Assembly (NCBI GenBank): GCA_024752435.1
Contig: CP103023.1
Coordinates: 1,736,001-1,800,000 of the forward strand
Length of the DNA: 64,000 nt
Direction: 5' to 3'
DNA from: Allantophomopsis cytisporea
Lineage: Eukaryota; Ascomycota; Leotiomycetes; Phacidiales; Phacidiaceae
The translations under genes were made by a program, and so were the position numbers. The notes beneath the pieces are model-generated. The model had not been told where the DNA came from. It saw only the letters and a program-made list of their open reading frames with translations, and did not search any database. Positions 24,518-35,127 of this stretch are shown here, piece after piece (within the stretch, counting starts at the first letter, position 1; every line of letters begins with the position of its first letter).

Positions 24518-27500
24518 TCAGCGGAAGAGATTTTTGAGTCCCTCAGTTGAGAATCCCTTATTCAATACCGGGATCCTTCTTCGTTTGCCATGCTTGAGAG
24601 ATCTATCATTACCTGGGTCACTAGCTCCTAGAGCTGGGCAAGAGACGTTCTCTACTCCCGTGATTAATGGCTCCATGCTGCTCAAGTGTCCAGTTTGTGG
24701 GTAGCTCGACTGTGTTCTGATGCTGTTGGTCGACGAGGCTCTTAACGGAGGCGTGACAATGCGATGTTCGTCAACTTGCCAACTGGGTCTCTTTTTCGGG
24801 GCCATCGAAGGTGGCCACAATGCCTGGTCCGAAGCAGAACGGTCGTGGTTCTTCTTCTCAATAACGATTTCCTCACTTGTTCTTGGCGAATTATCCTCAT
24901 CTTGTATAATCGAGAGATTCGTCTTTTTGTGGGAAACATCAGATCCCGATGACGAGACGGTTTCTTCGGCTGTATTGCTCATATCCAAATAAGAACCCTT
25001 GGTCGGATCAAGCTCGACTACCCTCTCACTATTTCCTGGCACACTAGCGACACTGGTAGATCTTTTTGTGAAGCTGCTTGCAATGCTAGCTACACTAAGT
25101 TTTCTCATGACTGAAGTTGCAGATGCTCGAACATAGTCATTACTACGAGCTCTAGCGGTCATTCCTGGAAAGGGGAGGACATCTCTGGACCATACGTCAT
25201 GTATAATGTTCTCAAGCCGCACTCTTTTGTCCCGAGTAGGTGCCAGGACGGGAATGCGGTTGGTGGTTAGAAGCGACTGTGAGCGATTGATCGCGATCGT
25301 ACACGGAGAGTTGTGACTTTGCCGGTTTGCACTCGTGTTCTTGATTACAACTTGACAAAGAGCTGACTTCGGACCAATCGTAGTTGCGCGATGAATGGAC
25401 AAGCGACGAGCGACTGTACCTGCTTGAATCTCAGCATGTACTCGAAGGTAGTTCAACAGCATATACCAATATATATGAAAAGCTTGATCACCCGCAAAGA
25501 CTTACCTGGCTTGCCGAAAACGGTCCCCAGACTCTTGACACTTAGATGAAGCACCGTGAATGTGGTGCTATCGTATATTTCTGCTGGGTCCTTACAGACC
25601 TTTGATTGAATGTGCCTCCTCCATTCTAGCTCCTCTTTGGGCGAGCAAGCATTCATAACCACCTCATGCAATTGATGGTCGCACTCGAATACAAGTTTCC
25701 AGGAATATGGCGCTGTATGACACTGTAGTCCTGGAAAGACGTTGAGCTTTTGTAAAAGATCGAACAAGGAAAATAATAACTTACCCCTTCCATTATCAAC
25801 TTCCTCTACTTTGGCGTTACCGAGAGAAATATTTGCTTGGATCATGTACTGTTGCTCGTCTTGACCTGGAACAGCCAATACAAGGTAATCGCGAAACAGA
25901 AGGCATATCATATACTGACCTTCTACGCCCTTCCTCGTCTGCCATGAAATATGTAGGACACCACAAAGATCAATATGACCAAGGCTTCGGACAGCAGCCC
26001 TCGAAGTGACTATGGACTGTGAAGGCTATCAGTATGAGACGAGTGATAAAATCAAAGTCTCAAGACCTCTTACCTGATTGGTGAATATTAGGCGGTCCTG
26101 TAGGATCCACGTTTTCTCGATAGAAGCCCTCAATTTTGGGTCATCCGTAGCTCGATTGATTTTCGTCGTCATTTCTCTGAGTCGTGACAAGGCTTTCTCG
26201 ATTTCGAGATGGGAGTCAGGATTATCACATACAGGTGTTTGTTTTAGGAGCTCTGCGAATAGAAGAGGGTATCTGCAAACTCTCTGGATTGGCTATGGGG
26301 ATCAGTTAGTAGGTCTTTGGACGTGAGTTAGATGGGGTCCAACTTTTATGAGAAGATCGCCCACGGTCAGACTCTTCTTAGATCGCTCGTGCTGACTGTT
26401 AACTGAACTCAGCGATGCAGCTAGTGCTTCTAGTCCCTTCTGATATGCCTCCCACTGGGGTAGCGTTCTGTAGGTTGAAGCCACATCTTTCACCATGAGT
26501 TCGTACTTAGCACCATACTCTTCATACGCAAAAAAGCGATTCATCTTGAATCATAGTGTTAGCCTAGTAATTATAACATGAGCTTGATCGAGGTTGCTGT
26601 AAAACTTACCTTTCGACTAAAAATTTCCGCGACTTCTGCTGCAACTGAAGGCTCAGCCGTCATACCAGGGACTTCGTAAATCCAGGCAAGACCTTTAGCC
26701 GTCGCAGGAGCGGAGTCTAGACTCTTCCATCGTTGATGTGTTTTCCTTACAGACCCCTTGTAGTTTGACTGGGTATACTCAGAATGTGGCACAATGCGAT
26801 GCAAATCTCCTAAGATCTCTTCGTGGAGTTCAACCATCTCAGTCAAATTTCGGTTGATTGAAGAACGAAGGCTCATTGAGATCGTGGGTATGGAGGCCAG
26901 TAAGGTCACATAAACCTTAAAAGAATAATGAGTCAGTTGTTTTGAACTAGGAAACAGAATAATTATCAAGACACACCTGCATAAGGAAACGAATGTCTGC
27001 CACATAGTTTTCTTCAGTGTTGATGAACTCTTCGAGTACTCGACGTCGTTGTATTGAACGATCCACCACAGCGATGTCCATAGAGGCATCTTTGGATGCG
27101 CGCAAACCATCTTCGGAATACCTGAGACCTGAGTTTGATACTCTGCTATCACCATCAGTCTTGAAGTGACGGGAAGACACCTTAGTTCTTCTTGAAGGGC
27201 CTCTGATACTAAAGCTTGCAAGGCTGATACTAGCACTTTTGACCGCAGTCACGAAACCAATAGATGAACCTGAGGATGATTTCTTGTGGCGAGACTCTAT
27301 AGGTCCATCGAATTGCGGGACTTGACTATTTTGGGTGACTGAAGGTATGGATTCATCGTCGTTCTTTCGTTGCCTTCGGGCTCTCCTTTGAATTGTCCTC
27401 ACCCATTTGTTGAAAGGCTGATCGGAAGCACATTCCTTCACAGGCTCAGGAGTCTCAATTTCGAATCTTCTTGGAGAGGATATATCAGCTGTATCGACAT

Positions 27501-27897
27501 CAGGGTCAAATGAAAGTCCCAATGCAGTGATATTATCAATTGCATTCCAGGCAACACCTTCATCACTGATCTCTGATGCTCTGCAGTCGTCATCGGGATT
27601 TACATCCTCGAAGTCTACGCCGTCATTGTTGATGTTTATGCACCTGAGTTCTTTGATCTCAGAACGAGCAAGATTATCTGGTCCACTTGCAGTCCCAGCT
27701 GGGAGAGCATGGTGAGATTCGACAGCTTGCAATCGATCTTTGGAATCCGAGGCTTCTTGGTTATTGTAATCGAGGAAGTTTTGACTCTGACTCGTCCAAA
27801 ATCTATCAAGCGACTTTTTCGAGTTGGATGAACGAAGTGAGGATATTAGAGACTCTTGCTTCGGGATGGCTTGGAATGGGATGAAGGATGGATCCAT
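24518..27897 (-). CDS. Rho guanine nucleotide exchange factor (DH-PH)
   Basis: Activates Rho-family GTPases by nucleotide exchange. Seven exons (27897-26977, 26915-26610, 26544-26344, 26292-26074, 26016-25785, 25730-25506, 25419-24518) give 1001 residues with every junction in phase. Introns are 61, 65, 51, 57, 54 and 86 nt. Residues 1-280 are acidic and disordered. The DH domain starts near 285 (RRRVLEEFINTEENYVADI, the CR1 motif) and carries the CR3-type helix PIQRVCRYPLLFAELLKQ, which begins right after the third intron. A PH domain follows (about 545-720; HIDLCGVLHISWQ, YMICLLFRDYLVLAV, YSWKLVFEC). The C-terminal ~280 residues are Ser/Arg-rich and disordered. I use the ATG at 27897: the open frame continues upstream but reads as AT-rich leader. 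The third intron has an unusual donor (GTTGGA). Which Rho protein it acts on is not visible. Confidence 0.92.
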
Positions 27898-28724
27898 GGT
27901 GATGAGAGCTTCCAAAAATAATGCTAATACAAAAGTGCTCCAATGGCCCAAGAAGACTTTGTCATACGACTGGATAGTGGAAGAGAAATATGCAAGCCAA
28001 AGTAGAATAAAGGGATGAGATAGAGAGGAGATAGTGAAGGGAAACCAGAGCCTATCATTATAATCCAAGGCGAGGAAAACACTAGCATTTGTAGAGTGAA
28101 GGTACGAGTTAATGATCTTACTTGGAAAGATCATCAATTTGTTGATTTCACAGCTCTTTCCTGAGACGGATACTGACAAATATTTCCAAAAGTACCTTCA
28201 CAATAGTCTCTAGAGTGACTCGGTGATTTTAACTTGAGGTTCTGCATTATACAGTACGTACCAAAGTACATAAATTAATGTGAGGTAAAAAGGTTCATAG
28301 ATGGCATTATAGTGAATAAAGCGGCTCAACATGGTTACCTGATACCCTGAAATATAAATGATTGCTATATTTACCTAATATGTTGGAATATGAGAACCGA
28401 GGACAATTATCTACCAGGTAGAATCAGTCGTCCTTTGCCATCTACCTACAGGTAGGTAGTAAGGTACCAGGTAAAATATCTTTGGTTCGTGCCAAGAAAT
28501 CCCTTGACCAGCCTTGTGCTAATACGTAATGGTGTTAGCAGAATTCGAGCTTACCCCGCGAGGCTGACAATTATCTTACTTTACCTGCATACGCAAGATA
28601 GCTTACCTTGGCTCTCTATTGCGTCTACAAGTACCATATCTTGGAATAATCCATAACGTTTCGAATCTCATTCAATTACATACTCACAGCCATTCTCTCA
28701 GAAATACAAATCAGAGATTTCGAG
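27898..28724. other. bidirectional promoter region between RhoGEF and Nas2 genes
   Basis: AT-rich divergent region. It contains a cluster of TACCTACAGGTAGGTA-like inverted motifs at about 28410-28470. No gene is seen. Confidence 0.55.
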
Positions 28725-29560
28725 ATGGATGCAAATCTTCACGCACCTACTATTCCTTTGGGTCCAACCACCATTGACACGAATGGCACGTCACTAAGTC
28801 ACCTTTCTCTACGAGAGCTCGATACGAAGAAGAATGACATTGAGGCAGAATTCAAAGCTCTTGGAGGAGTTTTGGAATCTCATGGTGTGAACATGAATAC
28901 ACCTCTTATGACCCCAGACGGATTTCCAAGAGCAGATCTCGACGTCGCACAGAGTCCGATCTCCTGCTCTTGCCTTTTCATAATATCTCACTGACTTCTG
29001 AATAGTTCGAACAACCCGATCACGAATCATACACCTTCGAAATGATCATAAAGCACTTATGGAGCTGATCGAAAAGCGAGTCCATGAAGAATTCGCCAAC
29101 CAGTCAGATATCCAAGGCCAAGCTTTAGCAACACAGAACCTCACTACAGTGAATGGTACAACCATCGAGGGCGCAGCAGTTAATGGCACATCGCGGATAC
29201 GTTCCCGTGTAGAAGCCTTAGACACCCCATTTGCAAGAGTCAACTCCGTTTCTTCACGTAGTCCAGCAGATAGTGCAGGTCTTAAGGCTGGGGATGAGAT
29301 TAGAAATTTTGGCTATGTCAATCATTCAAATCATGATAATTTGAGGAGACTTGCAGATGTCGTCCAAGGCAACGAAGGGGTAAGTTTATGCTTACTCAAT
29401 GATGATTCAGTTGCTAATTTCTTGCCAGCGCGATGTTTTGATCAAGGTATCCAGAGTATTGTCAAGTGGACCAGGTAGAGAAGAGTTGCGGTTGACTTTG
29501 ACACCACGTCGCGACTGGGGAGGTCGTGGCATGCTGGGTTGCCACGTGCTCCCAATTTGA
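28725..29560 (+). CDS. NAS2: 26S proteasome assembly chaperone Nas2/PSMD9
   Basis: Three exons, 28725-28953, 29006-29379 and 29429-29560, encode 244 residues. The N-terminal half is the helical Nas2 domain (about residues 25-125; LSLRELDTKKNDIEAEFKAL, FPRADLDVAQIRTTR, RIIHLRNDHKALMELIEK). A PDZ domain fills the C-terminal part (about 150-240; PFARVNSVSSRSPADSAGLK, GDEIRNFG, RREELRLTLTP-type end). Nas2 binds the Rpt5 ATPase tail and guides assembly of the proteasome base before release. The first intron uses a weak donor (GTCCGA), yet only this junction restores the conserved AQIRTTRSRI stretch. The length is close to the family norm (about 210-250 residues). Confidence 0.93.
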
Positions 29561-30267
29561 AAAGGTGTTAGGGCTCTATGGCTTACTGCAGGTTAGGCTC
29601 ACATGGGCTGTAAGATCAGGCATTGTGACAGTGTCTTGGAATTGAAAGGCGAATAATTGTGTTGATGTCCAAGGAGCGATGGCGTTATATGGATGGAAGG
29701 CGTAATTGATGCTTGCCAAGAAGATAAAACAAAAGATTTGTTGGAATAAATGCCGGGTCCAGATGATGTTTCTCATATGTAATAGTACTTTGGAACTTCA
29801 AGTCGTTTGGAACATTTGATATCTACCGAATCTGATCCTCGTAATGTATAGGTATGTAATTGGAGGATTCTCATATTTCTCAAGTTTTCGCTGCCTTGTA
29901 TTATCCTATTAATCCCATTTGCTGATTTGTTTTGTTGGTCGCAGCCTTCCGGTTGCCTAAGTCACGACCGAAACATGAACAAAAAACCGTCATTCCTTCC
30001 ACCCCGCCGCACGTGACTCGCTTATAAGTGGCTGGAAGTTCTTTCTTTCCACCGCCATTAAACTGCCACCAAACAACTCTCAACACATCATACCCATACA
30101 ACCCAAGACAAAAGCCGCATTCTAAGGTAATACAAATCCTCATCGCATTGGGAATCCCCTTTCATTGTCGAAGATAAACTGCGCGAGCTTGCGCTGACCT
30201 TCTACAGCGCTTATCACGGACATTTCTCTCTGTTTACCTCACTTTTACAACCTATCTCGAATACAAA
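29561..30267. promoter_or_regulatory. upstream region of the Ran gene with TATA-like box and possible leader intron
   Basis: A TATAAG element sits at about 30022-30029 (CTTATAAGTGG). Downstream, AAG-GTAATAC near 30124-30133 and CTGACCTTCTACAG near 30195-30208 could bound a ~80-nt intron in the 5' leader. Both are inferences from motif and spacing. No separate gene is seen between Nas2 and Ran. Confidence 0.45.
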
Positions 30268-31192
30268 ATGGCTGCCGCTACAGTCCCAACGTTCAAACTT
30301 GTCCTCGTCGGTGATGGAGGAACTGGCAAGGTCAGTCATCAGGGAATACATTTGCGGATCTGTATAGCGATATTACGTTGCTAGAGATGGAATTTGCATA
30401 TCCAGATGTGCATACAATGACATGCTAACTTTGCGTCAATAGACCACCTTCGTCAAGCGTCATTTGACTGGTGAGTTCGAGAAGAAGTACATTGCCACTC
30501 TCGGTGTCGAAGTCCACCCTCTCGCTTTCACAACCGTACGTTCAACCCAGAATTCAGGAGCATTCGTAACAAACGACAAATCTAACTTTCGAGTAGAACT
30601 TGGGTAACATCCAATTCGATGTCTGGGATACCGCTGGACAGGAGAAGTTCGGTGGTCTTCGTGACGGTTACTACATCAACGGACAGTGTGGTATCATCAT
30701 GTTCGATGTTACCTCCCGTATCACCTACAAGAACGTTCCAAACTGGCACCGTAAGTTTTGTTGTTGGTTTTTGAGCCGCGTAAGACGCTAACAAAAACAT
30801 AGGTGACCTCGTCCGTGTCTGCGAGAACGTCCCAATCGTCCTTTGCGGTAACAAGGTTGATGTTAAGGAGAGAAAGGTGAAGGCCAAGACCATCACCTTC
30901 CATCGCAAGAAGAACCTCCAGTACTACGATATCTCTGCCAAGTCCAACTACAACTTTGAGAAGCCATTCTTGTGGTTGGCAAGAAAGTTGGTCGGTAACG
31001 CCGCTTTGGTAAGTTTTAAAGCTCGACTCAAAAGGCGCGACATGATCTAACAATTAACAGGAGTTCGTTGCTGCCCCAGCTTTGGCACCACCAACCGTCG
31101 AGGTTGACCAGGTTCTTCTCGACAAGTACAACAAGGAGATGGAGGAGGCCAGCGCCATGCCGCTTCCAGATGAGGATGACAACGACTTGTAA
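30268..31192 (+). CDS. GSP1: Ran GTPase (Gsp1)
   Basis: Small GTPase that drives nuclear transport and spindle assembly. Five exons, 30268-30330, 30443-30535, 30597-30750, 30803-31008 and 31061-31192, give 215 residues. Signatures in order: GDGGTGKTT (P-loop, split by intron 1), switch I ending in YIATLGVEVHPL, DTAGQEKFGGLRDGYY (switch II), GNKVDVKERK (base recognition), ISAKSNYNFEKPF, and the acidic C-terminus DEDDNDL typical of Ran in place of a prenylation Cys. The sequence is highly conserved and the length matches the family (about 214-216). All four introns have good donors and acceptors. The divergence from other Rab/Ras proteins is clear from the acidic end. Confidence 0.98.
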
Positions 31193-32400
31193 AGTGCTCA
31201 TACGAGCCGTTCGAGCGACCTCGTTACCCCTCTTGCACACATATAGAGGCCCTCTTTAGCGATACAGCATCTTCCTTTTTTTGATCAGCATCGGAGATAA
31301 AAAGGCTGGTCTGTTTTACGAATTCTTTTCTCTGGTACGGATAATCCCATGCAGACAGCGTGCATGTAGGACGGGGAGGAAATGATAATTCTCATGAGTT
31401 TTGATGAGAAAATGGGTTTGGGCTTTTGACGGTAGCGAAAGATTTCTACGATTGCAACAGCAGTCCATTGTAGCTAGCTAGACCAAACATAAAAGTCACT
31501 TGTTTCTGGTGCAACCACAGCTTGTTAGGATTCTGGGAATGTGTACTTGATAACCTAAGCGCATTTGTGATGACCCCAGTCGGTGACATGAGGCGATGGA
31601 ACATCCTTTCTAATAAGAAAAGATCTACCTTACGCATTGACTTCTCGGGTTCTGCACATACGATCGAGCTTGTTAGCCAAGTAAGCTCATAGCAGCATGC
31701 TTGTCGATCTGAAGAGTGATAGTATATATATACCCTCGGAGATGTTTCCTCTGAATCGTCTCTTCCTCCAGGGATCCGCCCTCAAATGCTGCAGAGGCCA
31801 GAACACAAATGTCATCTGATTCGTTCTGCATCTGACAGACTACAGTTCAATGCGTATTCCATGGGTAGGTTCACTGTATGGGGGCATTTGTGGAGTCTCT
31901 TTTTTCCCAGTCTCGTTAATATATCGGTACTCTATATCCTGCCTGTCACAGTTATTAAGAAGCCCCCGCGAAGGCGAACTTTGTGGTACTCTCCTAGATA
32001 ACATAGTGCTTGATCAAGTAATGACGTTATAAAAAGCAAAGCAAGTAAGCGTCTCTTTGTTTAACCCATTCATATCAACTCACAGTAGCGTCTGGATACT
32101 GAGATAGCCATATCTTGGCAGATTGATGATCTCAGAAAGCGCTTTGATAGATGCTATAGAATGATCACCTTACTTCGCTCTTCGTGCCTTAATAGCACAA
32201 GTAAATAGTTGAAAAGCGGCACAGTTCGCTTCACGACGTCAAGACCGATTCTCAGCATATTTCTTCGAGCATGTAGACGATCATCTATCAACCTTGCTTG
32301 AGGGAAGCGGGGAAGTGAACATGCAGGCTAGGTTTGTTCGCCCGCGGTACTCACAAACCGTTATACCGAACGACCTTCCGTTTCTAGAAGACAGCTTAGC
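31193..32400. other. intergenic, downstream of Ran
   Basis: No gene is seen. The sequence has even composition without long repeats. Confidence 0.5.
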
Positions 32401-32886
32401 TCAATCCCACCATACCTTGCCTACAACAACCTCCAGTTCCCCGCCACTATCTCCCTCTACAGTCAACGCGGATGAACTTGTTGAAAATGATAGTAGTATT
32501 AGAGTCATGTCGTGCTTCTTTTTCTGCTTTTCACCGGGATACATAGTGCTCAGGGCCCTTGGATAAACTCCAGAGCTACCTGGTTCGCGCAGATCTTCCT
32601 TGTAGTGCGGATGTACTATGCAGGTGAGATTCCGATTCGAATGCACACCTCGTACGTGCGATAATTCGAGGGTACTATGACATCTTAATGTTCGTACAAA
32701 CTTCAAATCAAGACAGCCGGCAGGGTTATCATCAACCCAAGTCTGCGGTGTTGTTCCAACATATAAGTAGTGCATTCCTGCTGCAAGTTCCAGATCAAAG
32801 TATCTCTTTCCCTCCCAGAAATCTGGATAGTGGTTTTTCTTAAATAGATCACTCATCCAATTATTCTTATTGTTTTCCTCCATCAT
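32401..32886 (-). CDS. possible hypothetical protein (161 residues)
   Basis: I do not recognise this frame. It opens with ATG at 32886, only 35 bp from the divergent start codon of the carboxypeptidase gene. Residues 8-115 have a protein-like composition with several Trp, His, Tyr and Cys residues (WEGKRYFDLELAAGMHYLYVG). The last ~45 residues become Lys- then Ser/Val-rich and may run into an intron or untranslated DNA. It could be a real small gene whose 3' part is spliced, a remnant, or a chance frame in the promoter of its neighbour. Confidence 0.3.
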   Translation of the reverse strand: MMEENNKNNWMSDLFKKNHYPDFWEGKRYFDLELAAGMHYLYVGTTPQTWVDDNPAGCLDLKFVRTLRCHSTLELSHVRGVHSNRNLTCIVHPHYKEDLREPGSSGVYPRALSTMYPGEKQKKKHDMTLILLSFSTSSSALTVEGDSGGELEVVVGKVWWD

Positions 32887-32921
32887 ACCTCTAGTATAGA
32901 TTCTACCCTAATTCCGCCAAA

Positions 32922-34956
32922 ATGCATATCGGCACCCTCTCCCTCGCAGCTGCCATAGCAGTCTTCTCCTCCAGCGTCAATTGCATGCGTTATACCCAAC
33001 CCAACTTCCAAGCACATTCAAGCTACGAAGGTCTCCACAGAGTCTTGAGGAGACAGGTCCCAGCCAATGCAACGGGTGTTCAGAGCTTGACGACACCAGA
33101 AGGTGTTACAATTAGATATAAAGAGCCAGGCAAAGAAGGTGTCTGCGAAACTACTCCAGGTGTTAATTCCTACTCTGGTTATATCGATTTGGATGAGACT
33201 ACCCATACGTTCTTTTGGTTTTTCGAAGCCCGCAAAGACCCCCACGAAGCCCCAATAACTCTTTGGCTCAATGGGGGCCCGGGGAGTGATTCTCTCATTG
33301 GCCTCTTTCAAGGTAACGTTATTCATTATATATCATATCAGCCAATTTAATCAGTTTATAGAGCTTGGTCCTTGCAGTGTCACAGAGAATCTCACAACAG
33401 TAGTTAACCCATACAGCTGGAATGAGGTATCAAATTTGCTGTTTTTGTCACAACCTCTTGGTACCGGCTTCTCATACTCCGAAGAGGAAGAGGGTAGCTT
33501 GAATCCATGTAAGTTGTTCCAGATGTTACATGTGACGATGAGCAGGAAATTGCATCATGACCCACAGTAGAACGATGAATCATGAAAGCGAAGCTCTTGA
33601 TAGACTAATAGCTTTGCAAACAGTTACTGGTCAAGTTGAGCCTGCGTCGTTCGCGGGAGTCCAAGGAAGATACCCAGTCATAAATGCTTCCGCACTTGAG
33701 ACTACAGATCTTGCCGCTGCTGCAGCTTGGCATGTTTTGCAAGGGTTTCTTGGTGCTTTACCTCAGCTTGATAATGGTATCCCCTTGAAGGAATTTAACT
33801 TGTGGACTGAAAGCTACGGAGGACATTATGGCCCAGCCTTCTACAATTATTTGTATGTTATTTGGGATTCTCAAAAGTTCTAAGAACTAACTCACTGTTC
33901 AGTTACGATAAGAATTTGGAGATTTCAAATGGAACCATCAATGGAACCAAGCTTGACTTCCAATCTCTTGGAGTCGGTAATGGTATTATTGATGAGTCTG
34001 TTCAGGCCCCTCACTATCCTGAATTTGCCGTCAGCAACACCTATGGAATTGTTGCCATAAATCAGACTGTTCATGACTACATGGTGTTTGCTGCTTACAT
34101 GGTCGATGGCTGCTTGGATCAAATTGAAGAATGCCGAGAGACAAATCGTACAAGTACAATCGACTACGATATCTGCTCTGAAGCTCAGAGTATGTGCCGG
34201 GATAATGTCGAAGGACCATATTACAGTTACGGCGGGAGAGGCGTATATGATATTCGCCATCCCATAGATGACCCAACCCCACCAAATTATTTTGCGGACT
34301 ACCTCAATTTAGCCTCAACACAAAATGCGCTTGGAGTCAACCTCAACTATACTGAAAGTAGCTCGGAAGTCTACTATGCATTTCAGTCAACTGGTGACTT
34401 CATCTTCCCAAATTTTATCGAAGATCTCGAATTGCTCCTAGATGCTGGATTGCGGGTGGCTCTTTATTATGGTGATGCAGGTAAGTTGGATTGCAATATC
34501 TGTAGATGAACTTCAACTAATCCAAGCAAAGATTACATTTGCAACTGGTTCGGTGGACAAGCAATCTCCCTTGCAGTCAACTACACTCACTCCGAAGAGT
34601 TTGCCGCAGCAGGCTACTCACCTTTCAAGGTTAATGGTACCGAGTATGGCGAGGTGCGGCAGTACGGAAACTTCTCATTCCTACGTGTCTACGAATCTGG
34701 CCACGAAGTCCCTTATTACCAACCAGTAGCGGCTTTGGAGATGTTCCGCAGAGTCTTGCTGGGAGTAGACTTGGCGGATGGTGACTCAAAATTTACGAGT
34801 AATTACTCGAGCCCTGGACCAGCCAATGCTACTCATACAGAGCCATATGTTCCACTGCCATCAGCTACTGCATCATCGTCTAGTGATGGTGCCAACGGCA
34901 AGACACATCAGTATAACAAAAGGTTCAGGGGGATGAGAGTGATTGGGGAATTCTAA
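32922..34956 (+). CDS. secreted serine carboxypeptidase (S10 family)
   Basis: Five exons, 32922-33312, 33362-33508, 33624-33852, 33903-34480 and 34532-34956, give 589 residues. The N-terminus is a signal peptide (MHIGTLSLAAAIAVFSSSVN). A Lys/Arg-Arg site (LRRQ, about residue 44) may mark propeptide cleavage. The S10 core shows LWLNGGPGSDSL (substrate-binding loop, ~115-127), ESYGGHYGPAF with the catalytic Ser (~246), YYGDADYICNW with the catalytic Asp (~447) and ESGHEVPYYQP with the catalytic His (~506). Many N-x-S/T sites suggest glycosylation. The enzyme would release C-terminal residues from peptides outside the cell or in the vacuole. The second intron is 115 nt, with the acceptor at 33623 chosen because it continues NPFTGQVEPASF. 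A Ser-rich end is followed by a basic tail, without a clear GPI signal. Confidence 0.93.
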
Positions 34957-35127
34957 ATATCAACACATAGATATTGCTACAAATACTGTGTAAATTGACC
35001 TCGAGTCCACCACCAAGTGATTGCTCACATTACACTTACTATGGCGACTAATACTGCATGCTATATGTCTGCTTCACTTCAAGCCTTGAGGATATACAAA
35101 GATGCATGCTCTCCAACACCAGGATGC

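Noticed and set aside
27898..28179. N-terminal extension of the RhoGEF frame with hydrophobic segments
   Set aside because: It is AT-rich leader sequence; the Met at 27897 has a better context, and the extension would add an unlikely membrane-like start to a cytosolic exchange factor.
33509..33542. 34-nt intron in the carboxypeptidase gene that would keep the open frame starting near 33557
   Set aside because: It is too short for an intron; the acceptor at 33623 gives a 115-nt intron and restores the conserved NPFTGQVEPASF stretch.
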